A stretch of DNA of 34,708 nt from Pseudomonadota bacterium (GCA_016202695.1 JACQOE010000061.1:1-34708), one strand, 5' to 3'. Positions 24,119 through 34,621 are shown, counted from the first letter of the stretch. The notes: generated from the sequence alone by a model not told the origin. Translations and numbers: made by a program.

Positions 24119-25282
24119 ATGCGCCTGATCGCGGAAACGGAGGAGCTGGCCGCCTTCTGCCGGAGCATCGCCCGCGCCCCCTACATCGCCGTCGACACCG
24201 AGTTCATGCGCGAGCGCACCTACTGGCCGGTGCTCTGCCTGGTCCAAATCGCCGCTCCCGGCCCCGCCGAGGACAAGGCGGCGGCCATCGACACGATCGC
24301 CCCCGGCCTGGCGCTCGATCCCCTGGTCGAGCTCCTCGCCCGCCCCGACCTCGTCAAGGTCTTCCACGCCGCCCGCCAGGACATCGAGATATTCTTCCGC
24401 CTGACCGGCCGGATACCGGCCCCCATCTTCGACACCCAGGTCGCGGCGATGGTCTGCGGCTTCGGCGATTCGGTCGCCTACGACACCCTCGCCGCGCGCC
24501 TCGCCGGCGCCCGGATCGACAAGACCATGCGCTTCGCCGACTGGTCCAAGCGCCCGCTCGGCGAGCGCCAGCTCGCCTACGCGCTCGCCGACGTCACCCA
24601 CCTCTGCACCGTCTACGAGCGGCTCGAGAAGATGCTGGCTAAGAACGGCCGCGAGGGCTGGCTGGACGAGGAGATGGCCCAGCTCACCGACCCGGCGACC
24701 TACGCCTTCGATCCCGACCAAGCCTGGCGCCGGCTCAAGACCCGAAGCTCCAACCGACGCTTCCTGGCCGTGCTGCGCGAGGTCGCCGCCTGGCGCGAGC
24801 GCGAGGCCCAGCGGCGCGACCTGCCCCGCAACCGGGTCTTGCGCGACGACGCCCTGATGGACGTCGCCGCCCACGCCCCCGGCACGGCCGAGGAGCTGAT
24901 GCGCGCCCGCGGGGTGGGGCGCAATTTTGCCGCCCGTGATCAGGGCGCGTCGCTCCTGGCGGCGATCGCCCGCGCCAACGCCCTGCCCCTGGAAGCCTGC
25001 CCCGAGCCGGAGCCGACGCTGGAGGTCTCCAGGCACCTCGCGCCGCTGGTCGACCTCCTCAAGGTGCTGCTGAAGCTCCAGAGCGCCGAGCACGGCGTCG
25101 CCCACCGGCTGATCGCCTCGGCCGAGGACCTCGAGCGGATCGCCCTCGACGACGAGGCCGAGGTGCCGGCGCTCCACGGCTGGCGACGGCGCGCGTTCGG
25201 CGACGCCGCCCTCGCCCTCAAGCACGGCCGGCTCGCGCTCGCGGCCGAGGGCGGCCGGCTCAGGCTCGTGCCCCTGGCGTAG
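24119..25282 (+). CDS. rnd: ribonuclease D
   Basis: A 387-residue 3'-to-5' exoribonuclease for tRNA 3'-end trimming. The DEDD exonuclease domain has Asp26 and Glu28 ([16 protein letters not shown]), Asp88 ([12 protein letters not shown]) and the Tyr154-x3-Asp158 pair ([11 protein letters not shown]), so it is of the DEDDy type and complete. HRDC-like helical domains follow (about 215-300, [35 protein letters not shown]). The start is [14 protein letters not shown]; no Shine-Dalgarno is visible, and the nearest -10 box leaves almost no leader. Its stop is 23 bases from the stop of the convergent ppx gene. Confidence 0.93.
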   Translation: MRLIAETEELAAFCRSIARAPYIAVDTEFMRERTYWPVLCLVQIAAPGPAEDKAAAIDTIAPGLALDPLVELLARPDLVKVFHAARQDIEIFFRLTGRIPAPIFDTQVAAMVCGFGDSVAYDTLAARLAGARIDKTMRFADWSKRPLGERQLAYALADVTHLCTVYERLEKMLAKNGREGWLDEEMAQLTDPATYAFDPDQAWRRLKTRSSNRRFLAVLREVAAWREREAQRRDLPRNRVLRDDALMDVAAHAPGTAEELMRARGVGRNFAARDQGASLLAAIARANALPLEACPEPEPTLEVSRHLAPLVDLLKVLLKLQSAEHGVAHRLIASAEDLERIALDDEAEVPALHGWRRRAFGDAALALKHGRLALAAEGGRLRLVPLA

Positions 25283-25305
25283 AGCCGTCCCCGTTCCAGT
25301 TCCGC

Positions 25306-26838
25306 TCAGCCGGTGGCGGCCGCGGCGACGGGGGTGAAGTCGCCGACGGCGGGCTCCCGCCCCAGCGCCTCGGCGAGGAGGGCGAGCCGCGGTGCGATCG
25401 AGTGGTGCTCGAAGACGGGATCGCCCGCCGGCCTCAGCAGGGTCACGCGCGTGGCGTCGAGCACGAGGCGCGTGCGCCCGAGGAGCGCGAGCGAGCCCGC
25501 CGAGAGCTTGTAGGCGAGCCTGAGGGCCCGGCCGATGGCGACCGCGCGGCGGAAGGCCCCATCCTCGAGCAGCGCCCGCGAGGGCCGTGCGGTCGGATCC
25601 GCGGGATCGCCGCCGTAGCGGACGAAGGCGGCGAGGGCGAGGAAGGCGCGCTCGCGATGGTCGATCCCGGCGATGCCGAGGCGCAGGATTCTCAGATAGG
25701 CCTGCTCGGCTCGGTAGTCGGGGTGCTCGCTCCAGGCGATGTCGGACAAGAGGCACGCGGCGCGACGCAACCGCTCGCCGGCCGCGTCCTCCTCGGCGAA
25801 GATCGCCGCCGTCCAGCGGGCGAGCGTGCCGTCGTCGCCGCCGTAGCGGCTGAAGCGCTCGGCGACCTCGCGACAGTTGGAGAGGAGCGGATCCTGGTCG
25901 CGCACACCGGGCTCCAGCCGGCGCATGAACCATCCCTCGCGCAGCCCGTGGGCCGAGAACACCACCTCGGGAGGCTCGATCCGCCGCATCAGCCGCTTGA
26001 GCACGAGCGCGGCAAAGGGAAGCGTGGCGACGCGGCCGTGCGAGATGCCGGTAATCTTCTCAAGCGACTTCTCGCTCAGGCGCCCGATCAGCCGGGTGAG
26101 GTCGGCCGCCTCGCGCCAGGGAAGCACGTACTGGTGGACCACCGAGAGCGGATAGCCGGTCTGCGAGATGTGGATGCGGGCGATCGACCGCCACGCCCCG
26201 CCCACTAGGTACAGCCGACGCCCCTTCATCCCGTCCAGCCAGGCCTGCCGGGCGAGATGGTCGTCGATCATGCCTTGGGCGATCCCGGGATCGCCGCCCG
26301 AGCCCTCCATCAGCCTGAGCGAGCCGAGGGGAAGGGTTGCCCCCTCGCCGATCCGCCCCTCGCCGATCGCCACTAGCTCAAGGCTGCCGCCGCCGAGGTC
26401 GCCCATCACGCCCTCGGCGCCGGGGATGCCGCAGAGCACGCCGAGGGCCGAGAGCTCGGCCTCCTCGCGCCCCGGGATCACGTTGACCTCCAGGCCCAGC
26501 CTCGCCGCCACCTCGCCGACGAAGGCGGCGCCGTCGGCGGCCTCGCGCACCGCGGCGGTGGCCAGGACATCCAGCGCCTCGACGCCGATCGCGCCGGCGA
26601 TCCCGCGAAAGCGGGCGAGCGTGCGAAGCGCCTGCTCCACCCCCGCCGGATCGAGCCGGCCGGAGCTGTGCAGCGTCCGCCCCAGCCCGCAGATCACCTT
26701 CTCGTTGAAGAGCGGCACCGCGGTCCGCTTCGAGGCGTCGAAGACGACCAGCCGGATCGAGTTGGAGCCGATGTCGATGACGCCGATCCGGGGCTTGCCC
26801 GGCCGGTCGGGCATGACGGGAGCCGGGCCGAGGCTCAT
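25306..26838 (-). CDS. ppx: exopolyphosphatase / guanosine pentaphosphate phosphatase family protein
   Basis: A 510-residue ASKHA-fold phosphatase. [18 protein letters not shown] near residues 16-33 and [21 protein letters not shown] (about 145-165) are the phosphate-binding loops of Ppx/Gpp[17 protein letters not shown] marks the end of the second domain, and a helical HD-like domain (about 315-490, with [14 protein letters not shown]) follows. It should release phosphate from the ends of polyphosphate or convert pppGpp to ppGpp; the two cannot be told apart by eye. The start ATG overlaps the ppk1 stop in ATGA, so polyphosphate synthesis and breakdown are translationally coupled. An alternative Met lies eight codons in. 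Confidence 0.92.
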   Translation of the reverse strand: MSLGPAPVMPDRPGKPRIGVIDIGSNSIRLVVFDASKRTAVPLFNEKVICGLGRTLHSSGRLDPAGVEQALRTLARFRGIAGAIGVEALDVLATAAVREAADGAAFVGEVAARLGLEVNVIPGREEAELSALGVLCGIPGAEGVMGDLGGGSLELVAIGEGRIGEGATLPLGSLRLMEGSGGDPGIAQGMIDDHLARQAWLDGMKGRRLYLVGGAWRSIARIHISQTGYPLSVVHQYVLPWREAADLTRLIGRLSEKSLEKITGISHGRVATLPFAALVLKRLMRRIEPPEVVFSAHGLREGWFMRRLEPGVRDQDPLLSNCREVAERFSRYGGDDGTLARWTAAIFAEEDAAGERLRRAACLLSDIAWSEHPDYRAEQAYLRILRLGIAGIDHRERAFLALAAFVRYGGDPADPTARPSRALLEDGAFRRAVAIGRALRLAYKLSAGSLALLGRTRLVLDATRVTLLRPAGDPVFEHHSIAPRLALLAEALGREPAVGDFTPVAAAATG

Positions 26839-29000
26839 GCGCCGGTCTCGACGCGGTCCTTCGTGCGCACGAGCCGCGGCGCCGTCTGGTCGTGATGGAG
26901 CGCGCTGCCGCGGCCGGACAGGCTCGGGTTGGTGCGGAAGTAGTCGTGCGCGCTGAAGGCCCCGCGGCCGGCGGCCATGCGCCGGTAGGTGCCGTCGGGC
27001 GCCAGCGTCCAGCTCTGCGCCTCGTCCTTCAGGTTGACGGCCATGATCTGGTCGAGGACCTGCTGGTGGACGGTCGGGTTCTCGATCGGAACCAGGGCCT
27101 CGACCCGCCAGTTGAGGTTGCGGGGCATCCAGTCGGCCGAGGAGATGAAGACCTTCGCCTGGCGCGAGGGCAGGGGATAGCCGTTGCCGAAGCAGACAAT
27201 ACGCGAGTGCTCGAGGAATCGCCCGACGATGCTCTTGACGCGGATGTTCTCGGAAAGCCCTGGGACGCCGGGCCGCAGGCAGCAGATGCCGCGCACCACG
27301 AGGTCGCTCGAGACCCCGGTCTGCGAGGCGCGATAGAGGGCGTCGATCATGGCCGGGTCGACGAGGGCGTTCATCTTCGCCCAGATGGTACCCGGCCGCC
27401 CCGCGCGCAGGTGCTCGATCTCGCCCTCGATCAGCTCGACCAGCCGCTCGCGCAAGGTGAGCGGCGCGAAGGCGATCGCCTCCATCCGCTCGGGCCGGGC
27501 GTAGCCGGTCATGAAGTTGAAGAGCCGGGCCGCGTCCCGGCACAGCCTGGGATCGCAGGTGAAGAAGGAGAGGTCGGTGTAGACCCGGGCGGTGATCGGA
27601 TGGTAGTTGCCGGTGCCGAAGTGGACGTAGGACTGCAGCCCCCCGGCCTCGCGCCTGACCACGAGCGAGACCTTGGCGTGGATCTTCTTGTCGAGGAAGC
27701 CGTAGACGACCTGCACCCCCTCGCGCTCGAGGTCGCGGGCGAGGCGGATGTTGGCCTCCTCGTCAAAGCGGGCCTTGAGCTCGACCATGGCCGTGACCGA
27801 TTTTCCGGCCTCGGCCGCCTCGATCAGCGCCCGCACGATCGGCGAGTTGACCGTGGTTCGATAGAGCGTCTGCTTGATCGCCACCACCGCCGGGTCGCGC
27901 GCCGCCTGGAGGATGAACTGCACCACCACGTCGAAGCTCTCGTAAGGGTGATGGACGATGATGTCCTTCTTCTTGATCGCGGCGAAGCAGTCGCCGCCGA
28001 AGTCGCGGATGCGCTCGGGGAAGCGCGCCGTGATCTGGGGATAGATCAGGTCCGCGCGCTCGTCCACGATCAGTTGCCGGGTATCGGCCAGGCCGAGGAT
28101 GCCATCGATGGGATACACGGCGTCGGGCTGGGCGTGGAGCTCGGCCACCACGAAGGTGCGCAGGTCCTCGGGCATGCCGGCGTCGACGGTGAGGCGGATG
28201 ACCACCCCGCGGCGGCGGCGCTTGAGCGCGCTCTCGTAGGAGCGCACCAGATCCTCGGCCTCCTCGTCGATCTCCACCTCGCTGTCGCGGATCACGCGGA
28301 AGCATCCCCGCTCCAGGACCTCGAAGCCGGGGAAGAGGCGGGCGAGGAAGAGCGCAATCAGGTCCTCGAGCGCGATGAAGCGGATGCCCGAGCCGGGGAG
28401 GCGGATGAAACGCTCCACCTGGGGCGGGAGCGGCACCAGCGCCCGCATCCCGTGGTCGTCCTCGGGCCGGTCGAGCCTCAGCACCATCACCAGGCCGAGG
28501 TTGGAGATGAAGGGGAACGGGTGCGCCGGGTCGATGGCCAGCGGCGTGAGGATGGAAAACAGCCGCTCCATGAAGAAGGCGTCCAGCCAGCGCATGTCGT
28601 CGGCCGAGAGCTCGCCCGGCTCGACCACCGCCACGCCGGCCCCGCGCATCAGGCCGAGGAGCTCGCGCCAGCAGCGCTGCTGATCGGCCATCAGCGCGCG
28701 CCCGACCCTGTTGATCTCGACGAGTTGTTGGGCGGGGGTGCGCCCGTCCTGGCTGGGGGTGGCGACCCCGGCTCCGACCTGGCCCGCGAGGCCGGCAACG
28801 CGGACCATGTAGAACTCGTCCAGGTTGCTGGCCGAGATCGACAGGAACCGCAGCCGCTCGAGGAGCGGGTGGGCGGTGTTGCGCGCCTCCTCGATCACGC
28901 GCGCGTTGAAGGCGAGCCAGGAGAGCTCCCGATTGATGAACCGATCGGGCGAGGTCGGATCGACGGCGGCTGCGACCGCCGCCTGGGCTACGGCGTCCAT
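26835..29000 (-). CDS. ppk1: polyphosphate kinase 1
   Basis: A 721-residue enzyme that builds polyphosphate from ATP, reversibly, at the inner membrane. [20 protein letters not shown] opens the N domain; the two phospholipase-D-like C domains carry the catalytic His441 ([13 protein letters not shown], autophosphorylated) and His598 ([13 protein letters not shown]), 157 residues apart as in E. coli His435 and His592. [15 protein letters not shown] and [12 protein letters not shown] add family detail. The start [15 protein letters not shown] gives a normal length; a 43-residue upstream extension crosses an AT-rich promoter-like spot. It follows hdaA by 70 bases, which may hold its own promoter, and overlaps ppx. 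Confidence 0.95.
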   Translation of the reverse strand: MDAVAQAAVAAAVDPTSPDRFINRELSWLAFNARVIEEARNTAHPLLERLRFLSISASNLDEFYMVRVAGLAGQVGAGVATPSQDGRTPAQQLVEINRVGRALMADQQRCWRELLGLMRGAGVAVVEPGELSADDMRWLDAFFMERLFSILTPLAIDPAHPFPFISNLGLVMVLRLDRPEDDHGMRALVPLPPQVERFIRLPGSGIRFIALEDLIALFLARLFPGFEVLERGCFRVIRDSEVEIDEEAEDLVRSYESALKRRRRGVVIRLTVDAGMPEDLRTFVVAELHAQPDAVYPIDGILGLADTRQLIVDERADLIYPQITARFPERIRDFGGDCFAAIKKKDIIVHHPYESFDVVVQFILQAARDPAVVAIKQTLYRTTVNSPIVRALIEAAEAGKSVTAMVELKARFDEEANIRLARDLEREGVQVVYGFLDKKIHAKVSLVVRREAGGLQSYVHFGTGNYHPITARVYTDLSFFTCDPRLCRDAARLFNFMTGYARPERMEAIAFAPLTLRERLVELIEGEIEHLRAGRPGTIWAKMNALVDPAMIDALYRASQTGVSSDLVVRGICCLRPGVPGLSENIRVKSIVGRFLEHSRIVCFGNGYPLPSRQAKVFISSADWMPRNLNWRVEALVPIENPTVHQQVLDQIMAVNLKDEAQSWTLAPDGTYRRMAAGRGAFSAHDYFRTNPSLSGRGSALHHDQTAPRLVRTKDRVETGA

Positions 29001-29029
29001 CGCATCGTTCCCGGTGCGGGCGGGACCAA

Positions 29030-29047
29030 CTATACCGAACAATATAG
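29030..29047. promoter_or_regulatory. inverted repeat CTATA-N8-TATAG upstream of ppk1
   Basis: A perfect five-base dyad in an AT-rich spot, 30 bases before the ppk1 start. On the minus strand it includes TATAGT, a good -10 box, without a clear -35. It may be an operator over an internal ppk1 promoter. It does not resemble a Pho box. Confidence 0.4.
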
Positions 29048-29070
29048 GGGAATCTCCAGTGAAGGCGGCG

Positions 29071-29775
29071 TTAACCTGCCGGGGGCTCGTCGCCCGCGCC
29101 CGCGCCCTCCGTCCGCCCAAGGACCGCACGCACGAGCGGCACCGTGATCGGGCGCCGGGCGGTCAGCGCCTCCTCGTCCACCGCCGCCACCAGCCGCCGG
29201 GCGGCGTCGAACGAGCGTTCCATGCGCGAGAGCGCGAACGCCACCACCTCCCGACCCACCCTGAGCTGACGGTCGGCGAACAGCTTGACCAGCACCGCCC
29301 CGATCAGCGCCTCGTCCGGCGCCCCGACAGCCACCGCCGGAACCGCGGCGAGCCGCGAGCTGAGATCGGCGAGGCGCAAGGGCCAGCGCGCCGGGGCCTC
29401 GCGGGCGGTGAGGAGCAGCGCCCCGCCCCCCTCGGCGACGATGTTGAGGAGATGGAGGAGCGCCCGCTCGTCCGTTCCCCCGTCGGCATCGTCGAGCACG
29501 AAGCGGAGGCTGGCGCGGGCGCTCAGCGCCGGCAGCAGCGAGGCGAGCCCCGCCGTGGCCAACGCCTCGGCTTGGGCGCGGCGGCGCCAGAGCGCAGCGA
29601 GATGGGACTTGCCGCAGCCGGGCGGGCCGTAGACGGCAAGCGCGGGGCCCGGCCAGTCCGGCCAGCGCCGCACCCAGGCGAGGGCCTCGGCATTGCAGGG
29701 CGCCTCTAGGAAGTCCTCCTCGGCCATCGCCGGGCGGTGGCCGAGGCCGAGGGGGATCTGCGCCCCCGGCCTCAT
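29071..29775 (-). CDS. hdaA: HdaA-like DnaA-homologous replication regulator
   Basis: A 234-residue AAA+ protein. The N-terminus [15 protein letters not shown] contains a QIPLGL motif like the beta-clamp-binding peptide of Hda. Walker [12 protein letters not shown] lies near 50-60 and Walker B RFVLDDAD near 91-98. The C-terminal helices ([42 protein letters not shown]) match DnaA domain III, but the DNA-binding domain IV is absent, as in Hda. With the clamp, Hda stimulates ATP hydrolysis by DnaA and stops re-initiation; HdaA does this in Caulobacter. Its ATG overlaps the PerM-like stop in ATGA. Confidence 0.88.
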   Translation of the reverse strand: MRPGAQIPLGLGHRPAMAEEDFLEAPCNAEALAWVRRWPDWPGPALAVYGPPGCGKSHLAALWRRRAQAEALATAGLASLLPALSARASLRFVLDDADGGTDERALLHLLNIVAEGGGALLLTAREAPARWPLRLADLSSRLAAVPAVAVGAPDEALIGAVLVKLFADRQLRVGREVVAFALSRMERSFDAARRLVAAVDEEALTARRPITVPLVRAVLGRTEGAGAGDEPPAG

Positions 29776-30860
29776 CGCTCCGGCCCGCGATCCGGCCCGG
29801 ACTCCGGCCCCGCTCGCCGGCCGAGGTAGAGGGGGCTGGCGCGGTAGCGCGCCAAGGCGAAGCGCGCGAGCACGCCGATGGCGGCCGCCGCGGGCACCGC
29901 CAGCAGCACGCCGACGAAACCGAACAGCGCCCCGCCCGCGAGCAGGGCGAAGATCACCCAGACCGCGTGCAGCCCGACCCGCTCGCCCACCAGCCGCGGG
30001 GTCAGGACATGGCCCTCGACCACCTGTCCGGCGGCGAAGATCGCCCCCACGCCCGCGATCGGCCACCACTCGGCGAACTGGCCGAGGGCGAGGCCGATGC
30101 CGAGGACCGCGCCGAGGATCACGCCGACGAAGGGGATGAAGGAGAGGGCGCCGGCCGCGAGCCCGACCACGAGGCCGAGGTCGAGCCCGATGAGGGAGAG
30201 GCCGACGCCGTAAAAGAGCCCGAGGATGAGGCACACCAGAAGCTGGCCGCGGAGCCAGGCAGAGAGGACCCGGTCGATCTCCCGCGCCTGGGCCCGGACC
30301 GCTGGCGCCGCCGCGCGCGGGAGCCAGTCGTCGATGGCGGCCAACAGCCGATCCCAGTCCTTGAGCAGGTAGAAGGCGACGATCGGCGTGATCAGGAGGA
30401 GCGAAAGCAGGTTGAGAACGGCGAGGCCGCCACTCACCACCTCGCCCGCCGCCCGCCCCGCCCAGGCGATCAGCGTGCCGGCGTAGCCGGCCGCCGCCTG
30501 CCCGATCTCCTTGGCCGATTCGCCGGTCCTCAGCGCCTCGGCGATCGGGGCGAGGCGGGCGATCAGGGCCTCGGCATAGCCGGGAAGCCGCGCCAGGAAG
30601 CCCGCGGCCTGGGCCTCGACGAGGGGGACGAGGAGCGCCAGCGCGAGCGCCAAGCCGACGAGGGCGAGGACGATCAGGAGCCCGGCGGCGGGCGCGCGGG
30701 CGACGCCGAGCCGCCCCATCCGCTCGGCGGCCGGATCGAGCAGGTAGGCGATCGCCGCCCCGGCGACGAACGGCGCCAGCACGCCCCTGAGCAGGTAAAG
30801 GAGCCCGGCGACGGCGAGCAGCGCGCCGAGCCACAGCCCGGCCAACCGCGCCTCGCTCAT
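29772..30860 (-). CDS. AI-2E/PerM-family membrane transporter
   Basis: A 362-residue polytopic membrane protein with about seven to eight hydrophobic segments. It begins with a helical pair (LWLGALLAVAGLLYLLRG and PFVAGAAIAYLLDP), has a soluble helical loop (about 95-200), and family-typical segments LITPIVAFYLLKDW, SFIPFVGVILGAVLGI and EGHVLTPRLVGERVGLHAVW. Relatives export autoinducer-2 or act in sodium/proton or lipid-related transport; the substrate here is unknown. It starts inside the stop of the CDP-alcohol phosphatidyltransferase and overlaps hdaA, so it is the middle of a tightly coupled operon. The C-terminal tail is charged and repeats GP-E/D-R. Confidence 0.87.
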   Translation of the reverse strand: MSEARLAGLWLGALLAVAGLLYLLRGVLAPFVAGAAIAYLLDPAAERMGRLGVARAPAAGLLIVLALVGLALALALLVPLVEAQAAGFLARLPGYAEALIARLAPIAEALRTGESAKEIGQAAAGYAGTLIAWAGRAAGEVVSGGLAVLNLLSLLLITPIVAFYLLKDWDRLLAAIDDWLPRAAAPAVRAQAREIDRVLSAWLRGQLLVCLILGLFYGVGLSLIGLDLGLVVGLAAGALSFIPFVGVILGAVLGIGLALGQFAEWWPIAGVGAIFAAGQVVEGHVLTPRLVGERVGLHAVWVIFALLAGGALFGFVGVLLAVPAAAAIGVLARFALARYRASPLYLGRRAGPESGPDRGPER

Positions 30861-31402
30861 CCCAGCCGCTCCGCCTCGGCGACTCGGCGGCTCCAGGAGA
30901 CGACGTACGCCGCCCCCGAGGCGAGCGTGGTGGCCGCGACCACGTAGATCAGCCCGGCGCTGATCCCCTGGTCCTCGACCCCGAGGCCGAGCCTCAGCAG
31001 GATCGCCACCACGAGCAGGATCTGGGCCGCGGTGTTGAGCTTGCTCACCTTCAAGGGATCCATACGCGGCGACTGCCTGAGGGCATAGAGAAGCACGGCG
31101 CCACCGATGATCATCACGTCGCGGAAGACGACCAGGATCACCAGCCAGGCCGGGACCGCGCCGATGTTGCCGAGCGCGACGTAGACGCTCACCAGAAGCG
31201 CCTTGTCGGCGAGCGGGTCGAGGTAGGAACCGAGCACCGACCTGCGGTTGAACCGCTTGGCGATGAACCCGTCGAGCGCATCCGAGGCGCCGGCGGCGGC
31301 GAACACCCAGAACGCGCCCGCGAAGAACGACTCGAGCACCAGCCAGACGGCGAGCGGCACGGCGAAGAGCCGCGCCAGGGTGATGAAATTGGGGATGCTC
31401 AC
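30857..31402 (-). CDS. CDP-alcohol phosphatidyltransferase family protein (PgsA-like)
   Basis: A 181-residue integral membrane enzyme with about five to six helices. The CDP-alcohol signature is intact: SDALDGFIAKRFNRRSVLGSYLDPLADK, giving Asp41, Asp44, Gly45, Asp62 and Asp66, with Lys in place of the usual Arg after Ala. It exchanges CMP of a CDP-diacylglycerol for an alcohol such as glycerol 3-phosphate to make phosphatidylglycerophosphate; the exact alcohol is not certain. The start is GTG at 31402 (VSIPNFITLARLFAVPLAVW), ten bases after the DUF2066 stop, which matches family N-termini. It overlaps the PerM-like gene by four bases. Confidence 0.88.
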   Translation of the reverse strand: MSIPNFITLARLFAVPLAVWLVLESFFAGAFWVFAAAGASDALDGFIAKRFNRRSVLGSYLDPLADKALLVSVYVALGNIGAVPAWLVILVVFRDVMIIGGAVLLYALRQSPRMDPLKVSKLNTAAQILLVVAILLRLGLGVEDQGISAGLIYVVAATTLASGAAYVVSWSRRVAEAERLG

Positions 31403-31412
31403 GCCGGCGCCG

Positions 31413-32549
31413 TCAGCGCTGACCGACCGCGGCCGCGGCCCCCGCGGCGAGCGTGAGCTCCCAGGCGGTCGCCCCCGGCGCGAGCGCAAGGTCGGCCTGG
31501 GCGAGCGCGATCTGGAGCTGCTCGGGATCGCCGAAGAAGGAGAGCTTGAGCCCCGCCTCGCCGCGCGACAGGTAGGCGATGTCGGTCCGCCCCACGAGGG
31601 CCACCCTGGCCAGGCGCTGGCGGATGGCGAGCCATTCATCCAGGCCCTTGAACAGGGCCTTGACCGCCAGCGTCTCGAGCCGGTCGAAATCGAGCAGGTT
31701 GTCGCGCTTCCAGCGCTCCTCGATCCGCTCGCTCACGGTGCCGACGGCGCGGGCGAGGAAGGACTCGAACGTCTCGTCCGGCACGGCCTGAAGGGTGTCG
31801 ACGGTCGTTTGATCGAGCCCCCCCGGGCCGTAGCGGCTGGTGGTCACCGACATCTCCACTCCGGGCGCGAAGGGGCCGGAAAGACGGGCGAAGACCACCA
31901 TGGCGTCGTCGGCGCCGTAGCGCCTGGCGATCCGGTCGAGGACCGCGCGATTGCCGGTCAGCGCCTGGTCGGCGCCGATGCTGGAGATGTCGGTCAGGTC
32001 GCCGAGCGGCACGCGCACCGGCACCAGGGCGTCGGCGGCCTGGTGCCGCGACCACGCGGCGAGCCAGGGGGTGGCGTCCTCCCACAGCGTGACGCGGCCC
32101 TGGGCCTCGAAGATCGGCAGCACGAGCACGGGCTTGCTACGCGTCTCGGCGAAGGAGATGTCGCGGGCGCGCAGGAGCGCGCGGACCTCGCCGCGCTTGA
32201 AGGTGACCGTCAGGTCGGCGATGTAGCGGACCGAGGAGGTCTTCTCGTTGTTGACCTCGAAGCTCTCGACCAGCCCCGAAATCTCGTCGTCGGAGAGCTT
32301 CGGCAGGGCGGCATGATTGGCCTTCGGCGTGATCCGATCGAGGAGCCGCTCGTAGGCCAAGCGCTGGCCCCGGCGATGGGCCTCGGCCCGGGCCCGTGAG
32401 GCCGAGTCCGCGGTCACGTCCACGGCCACCCCGCGCACCGTGAAGACGTCGCTCGCCGCTCCCGCGCCTTGCCCGAGGGCGGGCGCCGCTAGGCCGACGG
32501 CGAGGAACAAGGCGAGCGTCGGCAACGAAAACGGAAGGAGTCGCCGCAT
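31413..32549 (-). CDS. DUF2066 domain-containing exported protein
   Basis: A 378-residue protein with a signal peptide (MRRLLPFSLPTLALFLAVGLAAPALG) and the DUF2066 pattern: VFTVRGVAVDVTADSASRARAEAHRRGQRLAYERLLDRI, then VNNEKTSSVRYIADLTVTFKRGEVRALL, and LPIFEAQGRVTLWEDATPW. The C-terminal half repeats similar alpha/beta elements. The function of the family is unknown; position before a phospholipid synthase and a membrane transporter hints at an envelope role. The ATG at 32549 starts a clean signal peptide; the upstream in-frame Met adds charged residues. It heads the operon that runs to ppx and is divergent from purM. Confidence 0.82.
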   Translation of the reverse strand: MRRLLPFSLPTLALFLAVGLAAPALGQGAGAASDVFTVRGVAVDVTADSASRARAEAHRRGQRLAYERLLDRITPKANHAALPKLSDDEISGLVESFEVNNEKTSSVRYIADLTVTFKRGEVRALLRARDISFAETRSKPVLVLPIFEAQGRVTLWEDATPWLAAWSRHQAADALVPVRVPLGDLTDISSIGADQALTGNRAVLDRIARRYGADDAMVVFARLSGPFAPGVEMSVTTSRYGPGGLDQTTVDTLQAVPDETFESFLARAVGTVSERIEERWKRDNLLDFDRLETLAVKALFKGLDEWLAIRQRLARVALVGRTDIAYLSRGEAGLKLSFFGDPEQLQIALAQADLALAPGATAWELTLAAGAAAAVGQR

Positions 32550-32554
32550 CACGG

Positions 32555-32582
32555 TTGCAAACGGGTCACGTTCGGATATCTT
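32555..32582 (+). promoter_or_regulatory. promoter candidate for purM-purN
   Basis: TTGCAA (32555-32560), a 16-base gap and TATCTT (32577-32582). Transcription would begin near 32589, giving a leader of about 40 bases that holds an eight-codon mini frame. Confidence 0.5.
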
Positions 32583-32605
32583 CGGCGCCAGGGCGCGCAC
32601 AGGCC

Positions 32606-32629
32606 ATGCACATTACTGCCATCGGGTGA
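32606..32629 (+). other. mini open frame in the purM leader (MHITAIG-stop)
   Basis: ATG at 32606 is in the purM frame but meets a TGA at 32627-32629, just before purM sequence begins. It could be a leader peptide with reinitiation, or chance. No good ribosome binding site is seen before it. Confidence 0.25.
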
Positions 32630-32632
32630 GCC

Positions 32633-33687
<1,055 letters not shown>

Positions 33688-33700
<13 letters not shown>

Positions 33701-34338
33701 GGGTCGCCGTCCTCATCTCCGGGCGGGGCAGCAACCTCGCGGCGCTGATCGCGGCCTGCCGGACCCCGGATCACCCGGCCGAGATCGGGCTCGTGGTCTC
33801 CAACGAGCCCGCAGCCGCGGGCCTCGCCCATGCCGGGCGGGCGGGCATCCCGGTCCGCGTCGTGCCCCATCGCGACTTTTCCGACCGGCCGGCCTTCGAG
33901 GCCGCGCTCGACGCCGAGCTCCGGGCCGGCGGGGCGGGGCTCGTCTGCCTCGCCGGGTTCATGCGCATCCTCACCGCCCCCTTCGTCGAGCGCTGGCGCG
34001 ACCGGCTGATCAACATCCATCCCTCGCTGCTTCCCGCCTTCCGCGGGCTCGACACCCACGCCCGCGCGCTCGCCGCCGGGGTGCGGGTCTCGGGCTGCAC
34101 GGTCCACTTCGTGCGCCCGGAGACGGACGCCGGGCCGATCATCTGCCAAGCGGCGGTGCCGGTGCTGCCGGACGACGACGCCGAACGCCTCGCCGCCCGG
34201 GTGCTCGCGGCCGAGCATCGCATCTATCCGCTCGCCGTCCGGCTGTTCGCCGAGGGGCGGCTCAAGGTCGAGGGCGAGCGGGTGGCGATCATGGGCGCGA
34301 GCGCGCCCGAATCCCCGCTCTTCAATCCGCTCCCCTGA
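33688..34338 (+). CDS. purN: phosphoribosylglycinamide formyltransferase (folate-dependent)
   Basis: A 216-residue enzyme that transfers a formyl group from 10-formyltetrahydrofolate to glycinamide ribotide, two steps before PurM. Seen are [16 protein letters not shown] (phosphate-binding), [33 protein letters not shown] (catalytic Asn-x-His, near 109-111), [21 protein letters not shown] with the catalytic Asp, then the C-terminal [30 protein letters not shown] precedes the ATG, which lies 13 bases inside the end of purM, so the two are translationally coupled. The purM-purN order is common in proteobacteria. Confidence 0.95.
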
Positions 34339-34342
34339 CCGG

Positions 34343-34363
34343 CGTTCGGTCGGCGGCCGAACG
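34343..34363 (+). terminator. weak hairpin after purN
   Basis: CGTTCGG (34343-34349) and CCGAACG (34357-34363) form a seven-base-pair stem with a seven-base loop, four bases after the purN stop. No T run follows, so it may only slow the polymerase or protect the 3' end. Confidence 0.45.
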
Positions 34364-34367
34364 GCCC

Positions 34368-34395
34368 TTGGCAGGGAGTCCGGTTTCGCTATAGT
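34368..34395 (+). promoter_or_regulatory. promoter for the aa3-oxidase subunit IV gene
   Basis: TTGGCA (34368-34373), a 16-base gap and TATAGT (34390-34395). The predicted start near 34402 gives a leader of about 46 bases with AGGGAGAGG before the ATG. It directly follows the purN hairpin. Confidence 0.6.
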
Positions 34396-34447
34396 TCGGG
34401 TCGCGCGGCGCGCGAGCCCGGCGGCCGAGGCAGGGAGAGGTCCCCGG

Positions 34448-34582
34448 ATGGCGAAGTTCAACCTCGACGACCCGGAGGTTCGCCGGCATTACGAGGGCTG
34501 GAAGGGGTTCACTCGCTTCCTGCTGATCGCGTCCACCGCCGTAGCGGTGATCCTCCTGCCGATGGCGGCGTTCCTGACCTAG
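34448..34582 (+). CDS. aa3-type cytochrome c oxidase subunit IV (44 residues)
   Basis: A very small membrane protein: a charged N-terminus MAKFNLDDPEVRRHYEGWKG, then one hydrophobic helix (FTRFLLIASTAVAVILLPMAAFLT). The pattern HYEGWKGFTRF before a single helix matches the bacterial aa3 oxidase subunit IV family, a peripheral one-helix subunit bound to the proton-pumping terminal oxidase. AGGGAGAGG lies 7-8 bases before the ATG, and a promoter precedes it, which supports a real gene. The catalytic oxidase subunits are not in the window. A chance short frame is the alternative, but GC at third positions and the ribosome binding site speak against it. Confidence 0.75.
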   Translation: MAKFNLDDPEVRRHYEGWKGFTRFLLIASTAVAVILLPMAAFLT

Positions 34583-34621
34583 AGCCTGATCCTCCTGGAT
34601 TGAACCGCCTGCGTTGCGGCC

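Noticed and set aside
22083..24128. A 681-residue plus-strand open frame and similar long frames at 14270-16237 and 26892-29147
   Set aside because: They run opposite aspS, dxs and ppk1 respectively, with no recognisable domains.
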